This document shows positions 7,934-15,810 of a DNA stretch of 37,839 nucleotides, piece after piece. The stretch comes from Fontibacillus panacisegetis. Its GTDB lineage: Bacteria; Bacillota; Bacilli; Paenibacillales; Paenibacillaceae. The stretch's first letter is position 1. Every line of letters begins with the position of its first letter. The stretch is from positions 474,618 through 512,456 of the forward strand of contig NZ_FNBG01000001.1 in the NCBI RefSeq assembly GCF_900102215.1, written 5' to 3'. The position numbers and the translations under genes are program-made. Under the pieces are notes generated by a model that was not told the origin of the DNA, searched no databases, and was given only the letters and a program-made list of their open reading frames with translations.

Positions 7934-7952
7934 AAGGAGGTGAATTCCGATT
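7934..7952 (+). promoter_or_regulatory. Strong ribosome binding site followed by an apparent ATT start (tgl)
   Basis: AAGGAGGTGA (7934-7943) is a near-perfect anti-16S complement. The homologous reading frame opens directly after an in-frame TGA (7941-7943) with ATT CCG ATT ATT ACC. No ATG, GTG, TTG or CTG exists in this frame until TTG 8073. ATT 7950 lies 9 nt after AGGAGG, the ideal distance. Confidence 0.6.
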
Positions 7953-8750
7953 ATTACCATATCTAATGTACAGACACCTATAGATACTTCTTCATGGTCT
8001 CCAGCCGAAAAAAGGATCTTTGAGCTTAAAAGCAACAGTGCGGTCACATATTCTTATGGAACTATACAGCAATTGCGATTCGAAATGGCAATGAGAGCAT
8101 CCACCGTGGCAGCAGCAGAAGCATTAAGCCAAAGCGGCTTGCAGTTCGCAACCTTCTCAGAAGCTAAATGTAACGAGCTTTATTGGAATTTAACCGAGAG
8201 CGGTGGGTTTCGTATTAGAAGCGATACTACACCAGCTGCGGGAATCCGGGATATTTTTACGAACGGCAGGAAATACGCCACTGAATGTGCAACCGCTACC
8301 CTTATCGTCATATACAAGGCCGTTCTCGATTCAATCAATGAGGCAGTTTTTAACAGCCTTTACTCCGATTTACTTTTGTATGACTGGCATCCCGACGATC
8401 ATTTGCCTCTAATTGGCAGGACGGGTATCCATAACTCCTATCCCGGAGACCTACTGTATTTTAAAAATCCTGACTTTAATCCTGAAACTCCTGAGTGGCG
8501 TGGAGAGAATGTAATCAAGATCGATGATAATCTCTATTATGGACACCCGTTTGGTATCGTAACTGCGGAAAGAATCATTTCCGGTTTAAACCGGAACCGC
8601 CGTCCTGGCAGCTTTCGATCAGCTTACCTAACAGATGATATTATCACACCGGATTACTTATACCTGTCACAATTTGCTCCTGACATGAGAACGAATATTT
8701 TCGCTAGGATTGGAGTACAATATTTTGTCGTTCCCCTGCCCAAATCATAA
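7950..8750 (+). CDS. tgl: Spore-coat protein-glutamine gamma-glutamyltransferase (transglutaminase)
   Basis: 266 aa if translation begins at ATT 7950. Tgl cross-links spore-coat proteins through glutamine-lysine bonds during sporulation. Seen: RFEMAMRASTVAAAEALSQS, LQFATFSEAKCNELYW, AIRD-like AGIRDIFTNGRKYATECATA with the catalytic Cys, LLYDWHPDD, GDLLYFKNPDFNPET, WRGENVIKI and GHPFGIVTAERIISGLN, all family landmarks. The first 41 residues before TTG 8073 (IITISNVQTPIDTSSW, then SPAEKRIFELK) also align in character and length with the N-terminus of B. subtilis Tgl (which begins MIIV), so they are very likely translated. The first canonical codon would remove them. Either a rare ATT start is used or the start codon is mutated. 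It shares the plus strand with the deacetylase. Confidence 0.88.
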   Translation: MITISNVQTPIDTSSWSPAEKRIFELKSNSAVTYSYGTIQQLRFEMAMRASTVAAAEALSQSGLQFATFSEAKCNELYWNLTESGGFRIRSDTTPAAGIRDIFTNGRKYATECATATLIVIYKAVLDSINEAVFNSLYSDLLLYDWHPDDHLPLIGRTGIHNSYPGDLLYFKNPDFNPETPEWRGENVIKIDDNLYYGHPFGIVTAERIISGLNRNRRPGSFRSAYLTDDIITPDYLYLSQFAPDMRTNIFARIGVQYFVVPLPKS

Positions 8751-8757
8751 TCACAAT

Positions 8758-8794
8758 AAAGACGCTGGACAGTTTTCTGCTTTCCAGCGTCTAA
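8758..8794. terminator. Bidirectional terminator between tgl and trmD
   Basis: GACGCTGGA (8761-8769) pairs with TCCAGCGTC (8783-8791). The minus strand continues TTTATTG, suiting trmD; the plus strand continues TAAATG, a weaker end for tgl. Confidence 0.75.
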
Positions 8795-8814
8795 ATGTAT
8801 TCCATGCTTAACTT

Positions 8815-9579
8815 TTAATCCACTAATTCTGCTTTAACTTCATGTAAGAGCTTCAAATCCCGGGGCGACAGCTCCACCACGTCCAATAAATCAGGACGGC
8901 GAAGCAAAGTACGACGAAACGCTTCCTTGCGCCGCCAAGTTGCTACATTGGCATGATGCCCGCTTAATAAAATATCAGGTACCTTCCAGCCTCGAAATTC
9001 AACCGGACGAGTGTAATGAGGGTATTCCAGAAGACCAGTACTGAATGAATCCGTCACCGCACTCATCTCATTCCCAAGAACTCCAGGTAGCAGCCTCGTT
9101 ATGCTATCAATAACTACCATAGCCGGAATCTCTCCGCCTGTTAACACATAATCGCCTATCGACAGCTCATCTGTTACTAGATGCTCACGTATTCTCTCAT
9201 CATATCCTTCATAATGGCCACAAATAAAAATCAGATGCTCTTCGCGAGCCAATTCCTCTGCCTTGTGTTGAGTAAAGGTTTCTCCTTGAGGACACATCAG
9301 AATAATCCGTGGTTTGTGACCACCTGGTACAGAAGATGAAGCTTCATCATCACCTAGTAAATCCTCAACCGCTCGAAAGATCGGCTCTGGCTTTAGCACC
9401 ATGCCACCGCCTCCACCATAAGGCGTATCATCTACCGTACCATGTTTGTTCCCAGCATAATCACGAAAGTTAATCGCTTTTAGTGACACAATCCCTTTTT
9501 CCTGTGCTTTACCAAGGATACTACTATGAAAAACACCGTCAAACATTTCAGGAAAAAGCGTTAATACGTCAACCCGCAT
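8815..9579 (-). CDS. trmD: tRNA (guanine-37-N1) methyltransferase
   Basis: 254 aa, normal length. Uses SAM to methylate G37 next to the anticodon, preventing frameshifts. SPOUT trefoil-knot motifs are visible: [15 protein letters not shown] at the start, [20 protein letters not shown] (about 50-69), [15 protein letters not shown] (about 115-129), [20 protein letters not shown] (about 137-156) and LLPGVLGN. The C-terminal tRNA-binding part contains [20 protein letters not shown]. It starts two nucleotides after the rimM stop, so they are cotranscribed. A bidirectional terminator follows. Confidence 0.97.
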   Translation of the reverse strand: MRVDVLTLFPEMFDGVFHSSILGKAQEKGIVSLKAINFRDYAGNKHGTVDDTPYGGGGGMVLKPEPIFRAVEDLLGDDEASSSVPGGHKPRIILMCPQGETFTQHKAEELAREEHLIFICGHYEGYDERIREHLVTDELSIGDYVLTGGEIPAMVVIDSITRLLPGVLGNEMSAVTDSFSTGLLEYPHYTRPVEFRGWKVPDILLSGHHANVATWRRKEAFRRTLLRRPDLLDVVELSPRDLKLLHEVKAELVD

Positions 9580-9581
9580 CG

Positions 9582-10100
9582 TTACAACAATCCTTCCATA
9601 ACATGGACCTTAACCAGTTTGGCACTTACATCCACGTCCAGTACCACATCATCAATTACCGGAAGCAGCAATTGCTTGTGATTAGGAAGCTTAACAACCC
9701 ATACATCATTCGCACCTGGACGCAAAATTTCTTCGATAACGCCGAGCTCTTCGCCCTCGTCGCTAACTACACGACAACCGATAATTTCGTGAAAGTAATA
9801 TTCGTTTTTGGGGAGCTGCACTGAATTTTCCTTAGCAACCTTCAGTTCATAGCCCTTGTATTTCTCAACCACATTAATGTCATTGTATTCATTGAATTTA
9901 ACGATATACATTCCTTTATAGGGTCGTGCCGAAGCGACAGTAACAACGATTTGAGTTCCGTTTTCCGGGTGAATCATCTTAAGACTGCTTTTGGGAGCGA
10001 ACCTTACCTCCGGAAAATCCGTATGTAGCAGTACCTTCACATCCCCGCGGATGCCATGCGTATTTACGATTTTTCCAACTGTCAACAATGAATCTGACAT
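9582..10100 (-). CDS. rimM: 16S rRNA processing/30S maturation factor RimM
   Basis: 172 aa from ATG 10100, chosen over the longer frame because AAGGAGGTTGTT directly precedes it. N-terminal barrel: [20 protein letters not shown] (about 5-24). C-terminal PRC barrel: [40 protein letters not shown] and [15 protein letters not shown]. It binds S19 and assists 30S head assembly. Tight neighbour of trmD. The 115-aa unknown gene is just upstream (32 nt). Confidence 0.95.
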   Translation of the reverse strand: MSDSLLTVGKIVNTHGIRGDVKVLLHTDFPEVRFAPKSSLKMIHPENGTQIVVTVASARPYKGMYIVKFNEYNDINVVEKYKGYELKVAKENSVQLPKNEYYFHEIIGCRVVSDEGEELGVIEEILRPGANDVWVVKLPNHKQLLLPVIDDVVLDVDVSAKLVKVHVMEGLL

Positions 10101-10132
10101 AACAACCTCCTTAAAAATAGCGCAACTATTCA

Positions 10133-10480
10133 CTAAGCGCCAGCATCGACATCAAATCCGTATTTAATCATCATTCTTTTATATAAAACAAAATCATTAT
10201 TTCGCATTATAATTTCCCGAACTGCCTCACGCCACTCCTTCTGGAGTTGAGAAGGTTCTTTTGGGGACAGCTCAGTCCCGTTAAATTTTTGATGCAGTAA
10301 GGTAATGTCACTCTTTATCGTTTCCATTGCGAATATGATCTCATTAGCGTCCTTATCAGGGTCCAATTTATTAGCGAGAATCTCATCGACTAAATCGGAC
10401 TGCACATAATTGTTATAGTCCCGTATCAAGTTATACATCAAATATGACGAAGCACCTTGTTCTGCAAAATCATAATCCAA
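10133..10480 (-). CDS. Uncharacterised 115-aa protein between khpA and rimM
   Basis: Not recognised. Predicted soluble and mostly helical, acidic in the middle (DEILANKLDPDKDANEIIF) and basic near the end (NNDFVLYKRMMIKYGFDVDA). No signal peptide, no metal-binding cysteines. In B. subtilis ylqD occupies this slot, but this sequence does not resemble it. The likely start is TTG 10480 without a clear ribosome binding site; the frame continues a little upstream (EASFKL) to a stop in the khpA terminator, so the gene may be truncated at its 5' end. The khpA terminator lies between it and the upstream operon, so its expression source is unclear. Could be a degraded or lineage-specific gene. Confidence 0.5.
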   Translation of the reverse strand: MDYDFAEQGASSYLMYNLIRDYNNYVQSDLVDEILANKLDPDKDANEIIFAMETIKSDITLLHQKFNGTELSPKEPSQLQKEWREAVREIIMRNNDFVLYKRMMIKYGFDVDAGA

Positions 10481-10504
10481 TAATTTAAAAGAGGCTTCAG
10501 CATG

Positions 10505-10546
10505 TACGAAAAAGGGTTAGGACAGTCATCCTAACCCCCTTTCGTA
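10505..10546 (-). terminator. Strong terminator after khpA
   Basis: An 18-base arm ending GGGTTAGGA pairs with TCCTAACCC (10511-10540), extended by TACGAAA/TTTCGTA on the outside. The minus strand runs into TTTTTCG within the outer stem. It lies 5 nt after the khpA stop and inside the row of ribosomal genes. Confidence 0.8.
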
Positions 10547-10551
10547 TATCT

Positions 10552-10782
10552 TTAAGACATGATGTCAACGGTAACCCGTTTATCCATCTTAACGGCTGCT
10601 GATGTTACAACCGTGCGGAGCGCCTTGGCGATTCTCCCCTGTTTGCCGATCACTTTTCCAACATCGTCTGGATGTACAGATAGTTCATATACAATCAGGT
10701 GTTCTTTCTCCACGACCTCCACACGAACATCGTCCGGATGATCAACAAGAGCCTTCGCAATAACGCCGACTAATTGTTCCAT
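10552..10782 (-). CDS. khpA: KH-domain RNA-binding protein KhpA (YlqC)
   Basis: 76 aa. A single KH domain with the loop VGKVIGKQGRIAKALRTVV (about 42-60), which contains the GxxG element GKQG. KhpA forms a heterodimer with KhpB (Jag) in related bacteria and influences cell length and division; RNA targets are not known here. It directly follows rpsP (22 nt) and precedes a terminator. ATG 10782 has GGAGGGTCTCAT upstream. Confidence 0.93.
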   Translation of the reverse strand: MEQLVGVIAKALVDHPDDVRVEVVEKEHLIVYELSVHPDDVGKVIGKQGRIAKALRTVVTSAAVKMDKRVTVDIMS

Positions 10783-10804
10783 ATGAGACCCTCCGAATCA
10801 GCAA

Positions 10805-11077
10805 TTATTTTTGCTGCTTAGACTCATGAAATTTCTTCATTACGCCTGCTTTGCTAAGCAAGTTGCGAACTGTATCAGATGCTTGCGCACCGTTTTGCAA
10901 CCAAGCCAATGCTTTTTCTTCATCGATGTTTACTACTGCTGGTTCAGCAACCGGGTTGTAGTAACCAATTTCCTCGATAAAACGACCGTCACGCGGGGAA
11001 CGGGAATTCGATACCACGATGCGGTAGAAAGGAGCTTTATGAGCACCCATGCGTTTCAAACGAATACGAACTGCCAC
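10805..11077 (-). CDS. rpsP: Ribosomal protein bS16
   Basis: 90 aa from GTG 11077, chosen because AAGGAGGTGAATTTC immediately precedes it and the protein then starts [20 protein letters not shown] as in the family; the longer frame adds non-conserved residues. Continues with [18 protein letters not shown]. Required for 30S assembly. Downstream of ffh and upstream of khpA, the Bacillus order. Confidence 0.97.
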   Translation of the reverse strand: MAVRIRLKRMGAHKAPFYRIVVSNSRSPRDGRFIEEIGYYNPVAEPAVVNIDEEKALAWLQNGAQASDTVRNLLSKAGVMKKFHESKQQK

Positions 11078-11134
11078 GAAATTCACCTCCTTCAAAAAAT
11101 GAATGATATATTTCATTCCATTAGACAGAACCTA

Positions 11135-12511
11135 TCAACGGAACGGAAATCTCATACCTTTGCCAGCTTTACCAAGCTGCTTCATCATTTTGTTGCCCTT
11201 GCCTTTTGGCCCCATCATATCAGAGAACTGCTTCATCATCCGACGCATCTCATCAAATTGCTTGATCAGACGATTCACATCCGCGAGACTTGTACCGCTG
11301 CCTGCAGCGATTCTTTTGCGACGGCTGTGATTGATGAGATCCGGATTCTGCTTCTCTTCAGTAGTCATCGAATACACGATAGCTTCTACCCGGCCCATCT
11401 GCTTCTCATCAACCTTGATGTCCTTCATTTGCTTCATCTTGCCCATGCCTGGTAGCATATCCATGATTTGATCCAGTGGACCAAGCTTCTTAACCTGCTC
11501 CATTTGCTCCAGAAAATCCTCGAACGTAAATTCCGCATTACGCATCTTACGTTCCATTTCTTTCGCTTTCTCAGCATCGATGCTGGACTGTGCCTTTTCA
11601 ATCAAGGACAGCATGTCGCCCATACCGAGGATACGAGAAGCCATACGTTCTGGATGGAATGGCTCCAAAGCATCAATCTTCTCACCAAGTGCCGCAAATT
11701 TAATCGGACAACCAGTTACAGCTTTAACCGACAATGCAGCACCACCACGTGTATCTCCATCAAGCTTCGTGAGAACGACACCTGTTAGCTCGAGTTGCTG
11801 ATTGAAGCTCTCAGCTACGTTAACAGCATCTTGACCCGTCATCGCATCTACTACGAGCAGCACTTCATCAGGCTTGGTCACTTCATGAATTTGGCGAAGC
11901 TCCTCCATAAGCTCTTCGTCAATGTGAAGACGACCCGCTGTATCGACTAGCAAATAGTCATTACCGTTATCCTTAGCATGCTGCAAGGCCTGACGTGCAA
12001 TTTCAACCGGACTGTTGCCCTCAGGCAGCGTAAATACCGGGACTTTAATCTGCTCGCCTAGTACTTGAAGCTGCTTGATTGCAGCCGGACGATAAATGTC
12101 CCCTGCAACCATCAGCGGCCGATGATTGCTCTTCAGCAGCAATTTTGCTAGCTTGGCTGTAGTTGTCGTCTTACCTGCACCTTGCAGACCCGCCATCATA
12201 ATGACTGTAGGAGGGCGATTACTCTTGGCAAGCTTGGCTTGACTGCCACCCATCAGCTCAGTCAATTCTTTATTAACAATGTCGATGATGACCATACCTG
12301 GCGTAAAGCTCTCCATCACTTCACTGCCAACGGCCTTTTCTTTGACCTTGGCAATAAATTCTTTGACCACTTTAAAGTTGACATCCGCTTCTAACAGTGC
12401 AAGACGCACTTCGCGCATCGCTTCGTTGACATCATCTTCCGAAACTTTGCCTTTACCGCGTAGCTTGCTAAACACACTTTGCAGCCTGTTTGTCAATCCT
12501 TCAAAAGCCAT
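11135..12511 (-). CDS. ffh: Signal recognition particle GTPase Ffh (SRP54)
   Basis: 458 aa. N-terminal helical bundle, then the G domain: GLQGAGKTTTTAKLAKLLLK (G1, about 108-127), DTAGRLHIDEELM (G3, about 190-202), TKLDGDTRGGAALS (G4/G5, about 247-260). The C-terminal M domain is rich in Met and Lys (MLPGMGKMKQMKD, MRRMMKQFSDMMG) and binds signal sequences and SRP RNA. It partners with FtsY, also in this window, for cotranslational membrane targeting. GGAGGTGACCGGTGA precedes ATG 12511. ylxM is 35 nt upstream. Confidence 0.98.
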   Translation of the reverse strand: MAFEGLTNRLQSVFSKLRGKGKVSEDDVNEAMREVRLALLEADVNFKVVKEFIAKVKEKAVGSEVMESFTPGMVIIDIVNKELTELMGGSQAKLAKSNRPPTVIMMAGLQGAGKTTTTAKLAKLLLKSNHRPLMVAGDIYRPAAIKQLQVLGEQIKVPVFTLPEGNSPVEIARQALQHAKDNGNDYLLVDTAGRLHIDEELMEELRQIHEVTKPDEVLLVVDAMTGQDAVNVAESFNQQLELTGVVLTKLDGDTRGGAALSVKAVTGCPIKFAALGEKIDALEPFHPERMASRILGMGDMLSLIEKAQSSIDAEKAKEMERKMRNAEFTFEDFLEQMEQVKKLGPLDQIMDMLPGMGKMKQMKDIKVDEKQMGRVEAIVYSMTTEEKQNPDLINHSRRKRIAAGSGTSLADVNRLIKQFDEMRRMMKQFSDMMGPKGKGNKMMKQLGKAGKGMRFPFR

Positions 12512-12546
12512 TCACCGGTCACCTCCGTTCAAATTTCTTATTCCGT

Positions 12547-12900
12547 TTATATTTGCTCGGCCTCTCGCAGCAATTGCTTTGCTGTCTCTTTATGTACCGC
12601 CGATAATTCGCTCTGTTCAATCAATTCACCAAGTGTAGATATAAGCTCCTGCCGCATCTCATATTTCCGAAGCAGTCCTAGCTTTTCCTCATACACTTCC
12701 AGCATCCCTTCAGCCCGCTTAATATGTTCATACACGGCCTGACGACTAATTTCGAATTCTGTAGCTATTTCACCAAGTGAAAAATCATCAAAAAAATAAT
12801 ATTTGAGAAACGTCTGCTGCTTTTCAGTCAACAACGTTTCGTAGAAATCAAACAAAAGGTTGACCCGATTCGTCTTCTCAAGCCTATTCTCCTGACTCAT
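12547..12900 (-). CDS. ylxM: YlxM/p13-like helix-turn-helix protein
   Basis: 117 aa from ATG 12900 (GGAGGGAGTGCCCAT upstream). Motifs: VNLLFDFYETLLTEKQQTFL, then FSLGEIATEFEISRQAVYEH, a sigma-70 region-4-like HTH, and a C-terminal helical tail. The family is always next to ffh; in streptococci a YlxM protein interacts with SRP components. DNA binding is likely from the fold but not proven. It heads the ffh-rpsP-khpA unit here, with repeats and the ohyA terminator region upstream. Confidence 0.92.
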   Translation of the reverse strand: MSQENRLEKTNRVNLLFDFYETLLTEKQQTFLKYYFFDDFSLGEIATEFEISRQAVYEHIKRAEGMLEVYEEKLGLLRKYEMRQELISTLGELIEQSELSAVHKETAKQLLREAEQI

Positions 12901-13031
12901 ATGGGCACTCCCTCCGTCAAGGAAAAACACTTTACAGCGCATCGACGATCATTATCATACCTAATGTAGAATAAGATGTCAAGTATATTCCCTTAACAGA
13001 TCATTTGCACATTTAACTTAATTGAGATCAA

Positions 13032-13274
13032 TCATAATTCCTGCACTTTTGCAGGCTGTTCAAGTTATATAAGACAGCACGCTCGAAATTCCAGCAAAAG
13101 TGCATCTTTTCAACCTATTCAAGGCACTTTGGCACATCATAACTGCAAAAGTGCAGCTTTGTTCAACCAAAACTCGATTTATAGGCAAATTAATGCGGAA
13201 TTGATGCACTTTTACAGCTTTTGGGTTAGTAGCATCTAGTTGGAGTCATAATTCCTGCACTTTTGCAGGCTGTT
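13032..13274. repeat. Tandem ~107-bp intergenic repeat (about 2.3 copies) with TGCACTTTTGCA palindromes
   Basis: An identical 29-base segment beginning TCATAATTCCTGCACTTT occurs at 13032-13060 and 13246-13274, with a variant at 13137 (TCATAACTGCAAAAGTGCAG). Periods are 105 and 109. Halfway through each unit is an inverted relative (CCAGCAAAAGTGCATC; GATGCACTTTTACAGC). Fills most of the ylxM-ohyA gap. A related palindrome-rich piece (GCCTGCACATTTGCAG) occurs near 3537. No protein signal. Confidence 0.7.
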
Positions 13275-13297
13275 TGCTCTTCGACCTAATCAATGCT

Positions 13298-13370
13298 CAA
13301 AAAAGCCATACCAGCATCCAACAGCAGAATGCGTTATCTCAACAGCATTCACAAGTGGATTCGGTATGGC
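13298..13370 (-). terminator. Terminator after ohyA
   Basis: On the minus strand GGCCATACC, a GAATGC-GCATTC inner stem, and GGTATGGC (outer stem 13305-13370) are followed by TTTTTTG. Lies 15 nt after the ohyA stop. Confidence 0.85.
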
Positions 13371-13385
13371 CTGACATCACTTATA

Positions 13386-14969
13386 TTATCGGAATGAAGT
13401 CACCAAGCCCGCTAGTAAGGTTCTTACGTCATATTGGTATTGATTAATCGGAGCAATTGACTTATCAATTCCAAGTAAGGTGTAAACTGCAATTCTTGCT
13501 GCTCTTACGGAATATTCTTCTGTGAAAACTACATCATCCGGAATTTCGCAGAATTGTCCGATAAATGCCAGATTGGTAGAGCCCTCTGGCACTACCTTTG
13601 GTCGATCGCTGCCTAATCTGGGCATAAATTGAGAGGTAATATACGGCATCATACATGGTATGCAGTTAGCCGTGGCCATGATGGCATCCTTATGTTCTTC
13701 GAAATGAAGATGATATAGCAGCTCAGCCATAATTTCTTCCCCAGTACAATCACACATTTTTTTCTTAACAAAATCACCAACGTTATCAGGGTACAGTCCA
13801 TATCCCCAAAACACCTTGACATGGTCAGGCTGATTACGAAAATGCGGCTGGAAGGCCAATACGATGGACATCAACCAACTGGAATCCTTGAATGTTACCA
13901 AAGCTCCTGTCCCGGCCCGATTACGTGAAAATTTCTCCATGAGATCAAAGAACACGGAATCCTGAAAAGTAACTGTGAAGGACTCCCATTTGGATTCATT
14001 GGCATGGTCATCAAAAGAGGACGGATTGCCAAGACCCGTTTTTTTGGCGGATATGCGATCCCACAGCTTCCATGAGCTGCCCTTCCCATTCATCTTTGGT
14101 GCTTCCGTCATCGAACCTAAGCTGGAGCTTTCAGTCATAGAACCATTGGTGACGATAACCAGATCGCCCTCGTGAACTGGAATGACCGAACCTTCACCTT
14201 CCTGCGATATATTCATTTGAGTCACTGTAATGCCGTCGCCTTCTTTAAACTGCAGATCAGTAACCGTACATTTCATCGCAAAGTCGACACCATAGCTCTC
14301 CAGATATTTATGCAGAGGCAAAATAATAGAATCATATTGATTATAAGGTGTACGCGTCACCCCTTCTAAGGTCTGAATTCTCGGAAATTCATGCATGAAT
14401 CGAATCATATATCTTTTGAACTCCACCGCACTATGCCAAGGCTGAAAGGCAAAGGTTGTGGCCCACATATACCAGAAATTCGTTGTGAAAAAATGTGGAC
14501 CAAACCATTCATTGATCCGCGCCTTTCCTAACCTTTCTTCAGGTGTTACGATTAATTTCCCCATTGCTAGCCTGTCTGCCATATCAAAGCCCATAGACAG
14601 AACGTCAACGACTTCTCCCTGACGATTTACTAGTCTTGCACTAGAATGAGTAGGATTGGCATTATCAAATTCTGTAATCTCTTCTCTAACGGATCTATCT
14701 GGATGATCTAGCGAAGGAATGGTCATTAGAAGCTCCCATAAGTTCTCATACGTCTCATCATTCAGCATCCGACCGCCACGGATAACGTATCCATGCTCCT
14801 CATCACCAGCTCCGTCATTACTGCCGCCGAGAATTTTCATTTCTTCAATAATGTGAATGTTTTGTCCCGGAAAATCGCAATCTCTGACGAGATACGCTGC
14901 ACCTGCCAAGGATGCAATACCCCCGCCAACAAAATAAACTTGGCTTTTACCGTTCTCCTGCTTCACCAT
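13386..14969 (-). CDS. ohyA: Oleate hydratase (myosin-cross-reactive-antigen family)
   Basis: 527 aa from ATG 14969, preceded by GGAGGCGATA. FAD-dependent hydratase that adds water to cis-9 double bonds of free fatty acids, giving 10-hydroxy products; often a detoxification enzyme for unsaturated fatty acids. Seen: YFVGGGIASLAGAAYL (dinucleotide-binding), IIEEMKILGGSNDGAG, GYVIRGGRMLNDETYENLW (a family signature with the catalytic Glu region), WYMWATTFAFQPWHSAVEFK and the LEGVTRTPYNQYDSI block. Slightly shorter than many homologues. A TetR gene lies 150 nt upstream on the same strand. Not part of this neighbourhood in Bacillus, where ftsY and ylxM are adjacent. Confidence 0.93.
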   Translation of the reverse strand: MVKQENGKSQVYFVGGGIASLAGAAYLVRDCDFPGQNIHIIEEMKILGGSNDGAGDEEHGYVIRGGRMLNDETYENLWELLMTIPSLDHPDRSVREEITEFDNANPTHSSARLVNRQGEVVDVLSMGFDMADRLAMGKLIVTPEERLGKARINEWFGPHFFTTNFWYMWATTFAFQPWHSAVEFKRYMIRFMHEFPRIQTLEGVTRTPYNQYDSIILPLHKYLESYGVDFAMKCTVTDLQFKEGDGITVTQMNISQEGEGSVIPVHEGDLVIVTNGSMTESSSLGSMTEAPKMNGKGSSWKLWDRISAKKTGLGNPSSFDDHANESKWESFTVTFQDSVFFDLMEKFSRNRAGTGALVTFKDSSWLMSIVLAFQPHFRNQPDHVKVFWGYGLYPDNVGDFVKKKMCDCTGEEIMAELLYHLHFEEHKDAIMATANCIPCMMPYITSQFMPRLGSDRPKVVPEGSTNLAFIGQFCEIPDDVVFTEEYSVRAARIAVYTLLGIDKSIAPINQYQYDVRTLLAGLVTSFR

Positions 14970-15119
14970 TATCGCCTCCAAAAATTCATAACCTCTCGTT
15001 TAATGTATAAGAAGTAACCCTATGAAGGTATATTCAAAATCGAGAGAGTGTATAAATTTCAGTCATTTTGAGCCGATTGTCTAGCTTTTCAGCAAAAAAC
15101 CGCAGTCTCTACATACAAA

Positions 15120-15689
15120 CTACGACGAAATTTGCTCATACTTACGCAAAGCATTTATAAAGTTTCCTTCCACAAGAATGCTCAATTTTTGAACCATTTC
15201 CTTTGGATCGCCAGTCATCCCCTCTTTCATCCACTGAATGACAAAACCGGTAAATGCTAAAGTATAGAAATTGACGATGAATTGCTTATTCTCCATGCTA
15301 ACATTAATATCAGAAGAAATTTCTTGAATCACCCCCATGATCAGATCATTTGTAACAGCATAAAGGTACGTATCCAAATGATTTCTCCCGAGGGATTCCA
15401 TCGTATTGCAGCAAAACGCCCTATTACTCTCAATATAATTAAATATTTTTAAAAATCCGTCAGTCCAGGTGTTATAACTTCGATAAGATGCAATACTACC
15501 AACTGCTTCTGTCCTGTAAATCCAACCCAGCAGGTCAAAAATATCCTGAAAGTGATAATAAAACGTCTGCCTGTTTAATCCGCAATCATCTACAAGCCGC
15601 TGCACTGAAATTTTGTTAAGAGGGGTATGCTCCATCAAAGATTTCAGTGAATGTGCCAAAGCTTTTTTGGTTAAAAAGGAGCTGGACAT
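15120..15689 (-). CDS. TetR/AcrR-family regulator (DhaS-like C-terminal type)
   Basis: 189 aa. N-terminal HTH: LTKKALAHSLKSLMEHTPLN, then ISVQRLVDDCGLNRQTFYYH, where LNRQTFYYHF is the TetR recognition helix. The all-alpha C-terminal domain resembles the TetR_C_8 (DhaS-like) group, with hydrophobic helices around AFTGFVIQWMKEGM. GAGGTGATGCTGTTAT precedes ATG 15689. It stands just upstream of ohyA on the same strand, so it is the likely regulator of ohyA, perhaps sensing fatty acids; that is inference. I could not identify a convincing operator palindrome in the 150-bp gap. Confidence 0.85.
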   Translation of the reverse strand: MSSSFLTKKALAHSLKSLMEHTPLNKISVQRLVDDCGLNRQTFYYHFQDIFDLLGWIYRTEAVGSIASYRSYNTWTDGFLKIFNYIESNRAFCCNTMESLGRNHLDTYLYAVTNDLIMGVIQEISSDINVSMENKQFIVNFYTLAFTGFVIQWMKEGMTGDPKEMVQKLSILVEGNFINALRKYEQISS

Positions 15690-15732
15690 ATAACAGCATC
15701 ACCTCAATAAATTTTTATGGAAAGATGATTTC

Positions 15733-15770
15733 AAAAAAAGCTGCCGCCCTCGGTTCCAGGCAGCAGCTTT
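15733..15770 (-). terminator. Terminator after the hemolysin III gene
   Basis: On the minus strand GCTGCTGCC pairs with GGCGGCAGC, followed by TTTTTTTGA (15733-15770). It isolates hlyIII from tetR-ohyA. Confidence 0.85.
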
Positions 15771-15810
15771 ACATATTGCTCTTAATCAAATATCAAATGA
15801 TTCATTGTTG

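Noticed and set aside
13032..13274. Possible CRISPR array
   Set aside because: Only two exact copies and one divergent copy, about 107 bp apart, with palindromes in both orientations and no cas genes.
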